Notes under the pieces: generated by a model | What the model was told of the DNA's origin: nothing | Database searches by the model: none | Seen by the model: the letters and a program-made list of their open reading frames with translations, nothing else | Position numbers and translations under genes: made by a program | In this document: positions 44,510 to 48,803 of the stretch, piece after piece | Position numbering within the stretch: position 1 is the first letter of the stretch | Layout of the letters: every line of letters begins with the position of its first letter | DNA from: Frankia gtarii | Lineage (GTDB): Bacteria > Actinomycetota > Actinomycetes > Frankiales > Frankiaceae | Reading direction: 5' to 3' | DNA: 48,803 nucleotides | Assembly (NCBI RefSeq): GCF_025403375.1 | Contig: NZ_JAMPTM010000019.1 | Span: 1-48,803 of the forward strand

Positions 44510-46402
44510 ATGCCGAACACGGACGGCACGCAGTCCCCGGCCGGCAGGTCGCACCGGCCGGCCGGACTGCGTCAAGGAGAGGTGATCTCCATAGATCAGC
44601 GGTGGCTCCAAGTCCTCCTCGGACCGGAGGGAGTCTCCCGGTCCACGCGGGTCGCCTCCCACACAGTGCTGGTCGTCGTGCACACCGTCACAGCGCTCAC
44701 CCGACTGCTGGACGTTCTCCCGGCCTTTCTCGGCGACACTCGCCTGCGAATTCTGTACACGATCATCGACGGGTCTCCGTTCGGGCCCGGTGCGGCGGAG
44801 TTCCTGGCCGACATCGGCGCCCGGGTAATCCCCTGGGAAAGCGCGGTGGCCAACCGTTTCGACCTGGCGGTGGCCGCGGGCCGCAGCGGCGACCTGCATC
44901 TACTGTCCACTCCCCTGGTCGTCATTCCACACGGTGCGGGATACAATAAGTACAGGAAACAGGAAACAGGAAACAGGAAACAGGAAACAGGAAACAGGAA
45001 ACAGGTTTACGGGTTCGCGCACGATCAGCTCGTCCATGACGGGCGCGTCGTGCCGACCGCGATCGTGCTCTCCCACGCCGAGCAGCTGAACCGGCTGGGC
45101 CGCAGCTGCCCGCAGGCCCTTCCCGTCGCGGTCGTTGCCGGCGATCCCTGCTATGACCGGATGCTGGCCAGCCGACACCGCCGCCGCGAGTACCGTGCCG
45201 TGCTGGGCGTCCACTCCGACCAGAAGCTGATCGTCCTGACGTCGACCTGGGGGCAGGGGTCGCTGCTGGAGCAGGCGGTGGAGCTGCCGGCGCGCATCGT
45301 CACCGATCTGCCGATGGACGAGTACCGGGTGGTCGCGGCAGTCCATCCCAACGTCTGGGTCCATCACGGCGCGTTCGAGGTGCGGCGCTGGCTGGCCGAG
45401 GCGATGCAGGCCGGGCTGCTCCTGCTGCCGCCGCGGGAGGGCTGGCGCGCCGCGATCGTCGCCGCCGACCTGGTCGTCGGCGACCACGGGTCGGTCGGTG
45501 TGTACGCCGCGGCGCTGGACCGGCCGGTCCTACTCGCCGCGGGTGATCCCGCCGAGGTGGACCCGGCCGGATCCACGGCCCGGCTGCTTCGCCTCGCGCC
45601 CGTGCTTGCGCCGGCCTACCCGCTGCGGCGGCAGATCGACGACGCGATCGGCGGGCACGACCCGGGCCGCTACGCCGAGCTCGCCGCTGACACGTTCGCC
45701 CTGCCGGGCGAGTCCCTGGCAGCGCTGCGCTCCCTGCTGTACAGGCTGATGCGGCTGCCGGAGCCTCGTCGGACGGTTCGGATCAGAAGCGTTGATCCGC
45801 CCACACCGGAGGGGCGGGCCCCGACCGCCGCGCTGGTGTCGACCGAGATACGGGCGCAGGCGGCCACCGGCGACCTGGCTGTCGCAGTATCCCGGTTCCC
45901 GGTCGCAGACATGGCGGGGCACTCTGGTCGGCCGGACGCGGACGTGCATCTGGCGGTGGACGTCGCCGAGTCCGACCTCGGGATGCTCGAGAGCGCCGAC
46001 GTGCTGCTGCGGCGCACCCCGACAGCGGGCTTCCCCGCCGAGGAGTGGACGGCGAGCGTCCTGGCCGACTACCCGGGTTGCCGCGTCGCCGCCGACGTCA
46101 CCGCCGCGGGCCGCTGCCTGTTACGGCTGCGCCACCGCCCGGCGCCCCAGGTCGGACCCGCCCAGCACGACGGGCAGGTGTACGAGGTTAGGCAGGTCGA
46201 CCAGCCGGGCGGGCCGCTGGCGTGGTCGGCGGGCCCGGTGGCAGCCGAGACGCTCGTATCCGCGGTCTACGCCTGGGTGGTCGGCGGTCGGCCGCTCGAC
46301 GCCCTGGCCCGGGGGGTCGACGTCCGCGTCGGCGCGCTGCGCACGCGGATCACCGCCGGCCCGCGCGACGATGACGCCGACCCGCCGCGCCGAACGTCCT
46401 GA
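44510..46402 (+). CDS. Glycerophosphotransferase-like protein interrupted by a tandem-repeat segment
   Basis: 630 residues from ATG 44510; GTG 44582 (AAGGAG just ahead) is an equally good start. After an N-terminal Rossmann-like half (HTVLVVVHTVTALTRLLDVL and DLAVAAGRSGDLHLL) and VVIPHGAGYNKY comes an insert of repeated RKQETGN residues, then VYGFAHDQLVHDG, PVAVVAGDPCYDRML and, in the second half, HPNVWVHHGAFEVRRWL and ADLVVGDHGSVGVYAAALDRPVLLA. That last motif recalls the HDDSS-like region of CDP-glycerol glycerophosphotransferases. The repeat has a seven-base unit, so copy-number change would shift the frame. It lies between the amyloid-motif effector and receptor. Confidence 0.75.
   Translation: MPNTDGTQSPAGRSHRPAGLRQGEVISIDQRWLQVLLGPEGVSRSTRVASHTVLVVVHTVTALTRLLDVLPAFLGDTRLRILYTIIDGSPFGPGAAEFLADIGARVIPWESAVANRFDLAVAAGRSGDLHLLSTPLVVIPHGAGYNKYRKQETGNRKQETGNRKQVYGFAHDQLVHDGRVVPTAIVLSHAEQLNRLGRSCPQALPVAVVAGDPCYDRMLASRHRRREYRAVLGVHSDQKLIVLTSTWGQGSLLEQAVELPARIVTDLPMDEYRVVAAVHPNVWVHHGAFEVRRWLAEAMQAGLLLLPPREGWRAAIVAADLVVGDHGSVGVYAAALDRPVLLAAGDPAEVDPAGSTARLLRLAPVLAPAYPLRRQIDDAIGGHDPGRYAELAADTFALPGESLAALRSLLYRLMRLPEPRRTVRIRSVDPPTPEGRAPTAALVSTEIRAQAATGDLAVAVSRFPVADMAGHSGRPDADVHLAVDVAESDLGMLESADVLLRRTPTAGFPAEEWTASVLADYPGCRVAADVTAAGRCLLRLRHRPAPQVGPAQHDGQVYEVRQVDQPGGPLAWSAGPVAAETLVSAVYAWVVGGRPLDALARGVDVRVGALRTRITAGPRDDDADPPRRTS
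44952..45005 (+). repeat. Seven-base tandem repeat (ACAGGAA) inside a gene
   Basis: Seven complete, identical copies of ACAGGAA run from 44952 to 45000, followed by a partial ACAGG (to 45005). The unit length is not a multiple of three: gain or loss of one copy changes the frame, of three copies adds or removes seven residues. The repeat is AT-richer than anything nearby. Confidence 0.97.
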
Positions 46403-46420
46403 CCGGACGTGACGACAAGG

Positions 46421-48688
46421 TCAGGATCCGGGCTGCTCCCCGTGGAGCAGCCGCCACACGTGCTCCGCGCGCGGGCTCCCAGCCTCGGCGAACGTCGCGA
46501 ACGCGGCCTCGAGGTACGCCCGCCACCCCGTCTCGTCGCCGGCGCGGCGCGCGACGTCCGCGAGCAGTTCCTGCGCGAGCGCGACCTGGAACGGGATGTC
46601 CCGCCGCCGCATGATCGACGACGCCTCGGTCAGCGCCCGCTCGGCCTGCGGGTAACGTCCGAGGTCGCGGTGGGTCTCGCCGAGACTGATCAGCACCCGC
46701 GCCTGGTTGCGCTCGTCACCCACCGCCGCGAAGCCGGCAAGGGCCTCGGTGAGGACGTCGACCGCCTCGTCCTGGCGGCCCGACCGGCTGAGCGCCCGGC
46801 CCAGGTGATGCGTCTGCAGGGCGACTCCGCGCGCGTTGCCGATCTCGGCGTTCACCGCCCTGGAGCGTTCGAACGACGCGATCGCCGCCGGATACTCGCC
46901 CTGCTCGAACCGGGCCCGCCCGCTGAACTCCACGACCGACGCCTCCAGTCGCCGATCCGCCGCGGCGCGGGTCAGCGGCAACGCTGCGTCGAACTGGGCG
47001 TGCGCCTCGTCGTAGCGCTCCAGCTCGACGAGGGCCCGGCCGAGCTGGCTGCGCATCCTGGCCTCGGCGGCGGTGTGGCCGAGGCGGCACGCCGACTCGA
47101 CCGCCAGTTCGTGGGACTCGATCCAGTCGCCGTAATGCTTGCGGTTGTAGTAGAAGGCCCACAGCGCCTCGCACAGGACCCAGACGGCGGTATCCCAGCC
47201 GCGCCTTGCCGCCGCCCGCACGCAGCCCAGCAGGTTGCGTCGTTCGGCCTCGAACCAGCGCAGCGCGGCCGCCGGGTCGGCGAACCAGCCGAACTCGGCC
47301 GCCGCCTCCGCCAGCCACGGATGATCCGCCAGCCGCAGCCGCGGCCCGAGCACCGCCCGATCAGCGAGCACGGCGCGGCGCAGATACACCTCGACCATCC
47401 GGCGCAGCAGGCCGTCGCGGTCCTGCGCGGGATCGTCGATCTCGGCGCGGCGCAGCGCGTGCACCCGCACCAGTTCGGGCAGGCGGTAACGCCCCTCGGT
47501 CTCGTCCGCGTCGACGAGGTTGGCCAGCACGAGCAGATCGAGCGTCTCCTCCAGCGTGGCGATCGGCTGCCCCAGCGCCGCCGCAAGGAGCGTGCCGTCG
47601 AACTCCGGCCCCGGATGGACGCCCAGCACGCGGTACAGCACCTGGGCGTCCTCGGGAAGGTCTCCGTAGACGACCTCGAAGGCGGCCTCGATCACTCGTT
47701 CCCCGTCCATCGAGAAATGATCAAGGCGGTGCCGTTCGTCGCGCAGGCGCTCGGCCACGGCCGCTATCCGCCGCCGCGGCCGCGCCCTGAGCTGGGCACC
47801 GAGCACCCTCAGCGCGATCGGCAGGCCCCCGCACAGCCGCACCACCTCGGCGACGGCGTCCGGCTCCCGGCTCACCCGGTCGGCGCCGACCATCGCACCG
47901 ATCAGCTCGGCCCCGTGGTCGGCGTCCAGCGGGCCGAGCGTCACCAGCTCGGCGCCGTCCCGCAGCAGGCCCTCCAGCCGCCGGTGGCTGGTCACGACCA
48001 CCACGCTCTCGGCGGACGCGGGCAGGACCGCCGTCACCTGCGCCGCCGTCGTCACGTCGTCGAGCAGGATCAGCAGGCGCCGCCCGGCGCTACGGTGCAG
48101 GAACTCGCCCTGCAACCGGCTGAGCCGGGCCGCCTCGCCCGCACCCACGCCCGGCGAGCCGTCCGCCCGCCGCCGCCCGCCATGGTCGTGCGGGTCGCCG
48201 CCCAGCGCCTCGATGAACTGCTCGAGTACCTCGCTGACGTCGACGGCGCCGCGCCGCGACTGCCGGCCGAGGTCGACGTAGAGCTGGCCGCCGTCGAACC
48301 TGTCCCGGATCTCGTGCGCCCACCGGGCCGCCGCCGCGGACTTGCCCACCCCGCGTATGCCACTGAGCACGACAACCCGGGGGCTCGGCACTTCCTCGAA
48401 CCGCCCGACGACGTCGTGGAACACCGCCCGCTCGGCCGCCCGGTTCACGAAGACGGCCGTCGCGGCGGGGAGCTGTCCGGGCACGCCCGCGGCGGGCACC
48501 GCGGCCCCGTGGAAGTGGATCTCACCGATATCGCGGGCCTGCACGACGTCTCTGCCCGTCCGGCCGGATATCTCGTTGCGCACAGGCGCGCCAGCCGCGC
48601 TCGGTCCAGCCGCGCTCGGAGCGGATACCTGCGCGTCCGGGCCGCCCGCCGGGCCGTCCCGGCGCGGCTGCGCCACCGCGTCACCCAT
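46421..48688 (-). CDS. NB-ARC/TPR receptor with N-terminal amyloid-type signalling motif
   Basis: 755 residues from ATG 48688; a frame to 48733 exists without better support. Residues 37-60 hold the motif RNEISGRTGRDVVQARDIGE followed by IHFHG, sharing DVVQARDI and the pattern before and after it with the effector at 43990. An NB-ARC ATPase follows: Walker A GIRGVGKS (110-117), Walker B RLLILLDDV (204-212), TSHRRLEGLL and the GLPIALRVLG motif. From about residue 480 to the end lie TPR repeats (for example ARFEQGEYPAAIASFERSRA). On ligand binding by the TPRs the ATPase should oligomerise and bring the N-terminal motifs together (family knowledge and inference). It is convergent with the glycerophosphotransferase-like gene. 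Confidence 0.88.
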   Translation of the reverse strand: MGDAVAQPRRDGPAGGPDAQVSAPSAAGPSAAGAPVRNEISGRTGRDVVQARDIGEIHFHGAAVPAAGVPGQLPAATAVFVNRAAERAVFHDVVGRFEEVPSPRVVVLSGIRGVGKSAAAARWAHEIRDRFDGGQLYVDLGRQSRRGAVDVSEVLEQFIEALGGDPHDHGGRRRADGSPGVGAGEAARLSRLQGEFLHRSAGRRLLILLDDVTTAAQVTAVLPASAESVVVVTSHRRLEGLLRDGAELVTLGPLDADHGAELIGAMVGADRVSREPDAVAEVVRLCGGLPIALRVLGAQLRARPRRRIAAVAERLRDERHRLDHFSMDGERVIEAAFEVVYGDLPEDAQVLYRVLGVHPGPEFDGTLLAAALGQPIATLEETLDLLVLANLVDADETEGRYRLPELVRVHALRRAEIDDPAQDRDGLLRRMVEVYLRRAVLADRAVLGPRLRLADHPWLAEAAAEFGWFADPAAALRWFEAERRNLLGCVRAAARRGWDTAVWVLCEALWAFYYNRKHYGDWIESHELAVESACRLGHTAAEARMRSQLGRALVELERYDEAHAQFDAALPLTRAAADRRLEASVVEFSGRARFEQGEYPAAIASFERSRAVNAEIGNARGVALQTHHLGRALSRSGRQDEAVDVLTEALAGFAAVGDERNQARVLISLGETHRDLGRYPQAERALTEASSIMRRRDIPFQVALAQELLADVARRAGDETGWRAYLEAAFATFAEAGSPRAEHVWRLLHGEQPGS

Positions 48689-48803
48689 GCAGACCGCCAC
48701 CCGCCGGCACGCCACTGCCCTCGGCCAGGCCAACTCTCGATCACCGCCACGACCGCAGCGGTCCTGCTGCGGAAAGTGACAGTGTGGGACACAATCTATC
48801 CCC

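Noticed and set aside
48753..48772. Hairpin CCGCAG/CTGCGG upstream of the receptor gene
   Set aside because: Six-base arms with an eight-base loop occur often by chance at this GC content.
1..48803. CRISPR array
   Set aside because: No set of identical 25-40 base repeats with regular unique spacers is present; the WD40 array is coding and imperfect, the ACAGGAA array has no spacers.

Overview
The window is very GC-rich with actinobacterial codon use (many GTG starts, strong third-position GC). A four-gene conservon plus P450, an FxSxx-COOH peptide cluster, several STAND NTPases, IS6-type remnants and a tRNA-adjacent integrase scar together suggest a Frankia-like or related filamentous actinomycete. 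The genus is an inference from content, not a measurement.

Layout. (a) 1-4.7 kb: a conservon (membrane ATPase, roadblock, DUF742, small GTPase) translationally coupled to a CYP157-like P450 that lacks the ExxR motif. (b) 4.8-5.9 kb: an alpha/beta hydrolase and tRNA-Lys(UUU). (c) 5.9-11.2 kb: a mobile block bounded on both sides by the same scar, a decayed tyrosine-integrase 3' end cut by an IS6-type end; between the scars lies a minus-strand operon with a DyP-type peroxidase, two poorly characterised proteins and a bile-acid-symporter-family transporter. (d) 11.4-25 kb: a peptide-modification and conflict-gene island. It holds the FxsB radical SAM maturase, a 57-residue precursor ending F-Q-S-S-I, a HEXXH protein and the matching NB-ARC/TPR protein; then a SIR2-like gene coupled to an nSTAND-type ATPase, and a 1372-residue DUF4062/NB-ARC/WD40 protein. 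(e) 25-26.7 kb: debris, namely a Baeyer-Villiger monooxygenase tail, a Phd/VapC-type module with a frameshifted toxin and a third IS6-type end. (f) 26.8-33.4 kb: ordinary accessory metabolism with local regulators (MarR, HxlR, TetR), several with clear palindromic operators. (g) 33.5-43.9 kb: a triple-repeat beta-prism-like protein, acyl-CoA dehydrogenase, DEAD-box helicase, an Ltp/DUF35 pair, a NifU-like/UGSC-type pair, two TetR regulators and a nitroreductase. (h) 44-48.7 kb: a small helical protein with a C-terminal amyloid-like motif, a glycerophosphotransferase-like gene carrying a seven-base tandem repeat, and an NB-ARC/TPR receptor with the same motif at its N-terminus.

How genes work together. 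The strongest candidate for an unusual system is (h): effector and receptor share the octapeptide DVVQARDI, the arrangement expected for amyloid-templated signalling between a Bell-type effector and an NLR-like receptor, and the gene between them carries a repeat whose copy number would switch its reading frame. Region (d) has three more STAND-type proteins, one belonging to the FxSxx system and one paired with a predicted NAD-consuming SIR2 effector. With four STAND proteins, this window looks like a conflict/self-recognition neighbourhood embedded in otherwise ordinary chromosome.
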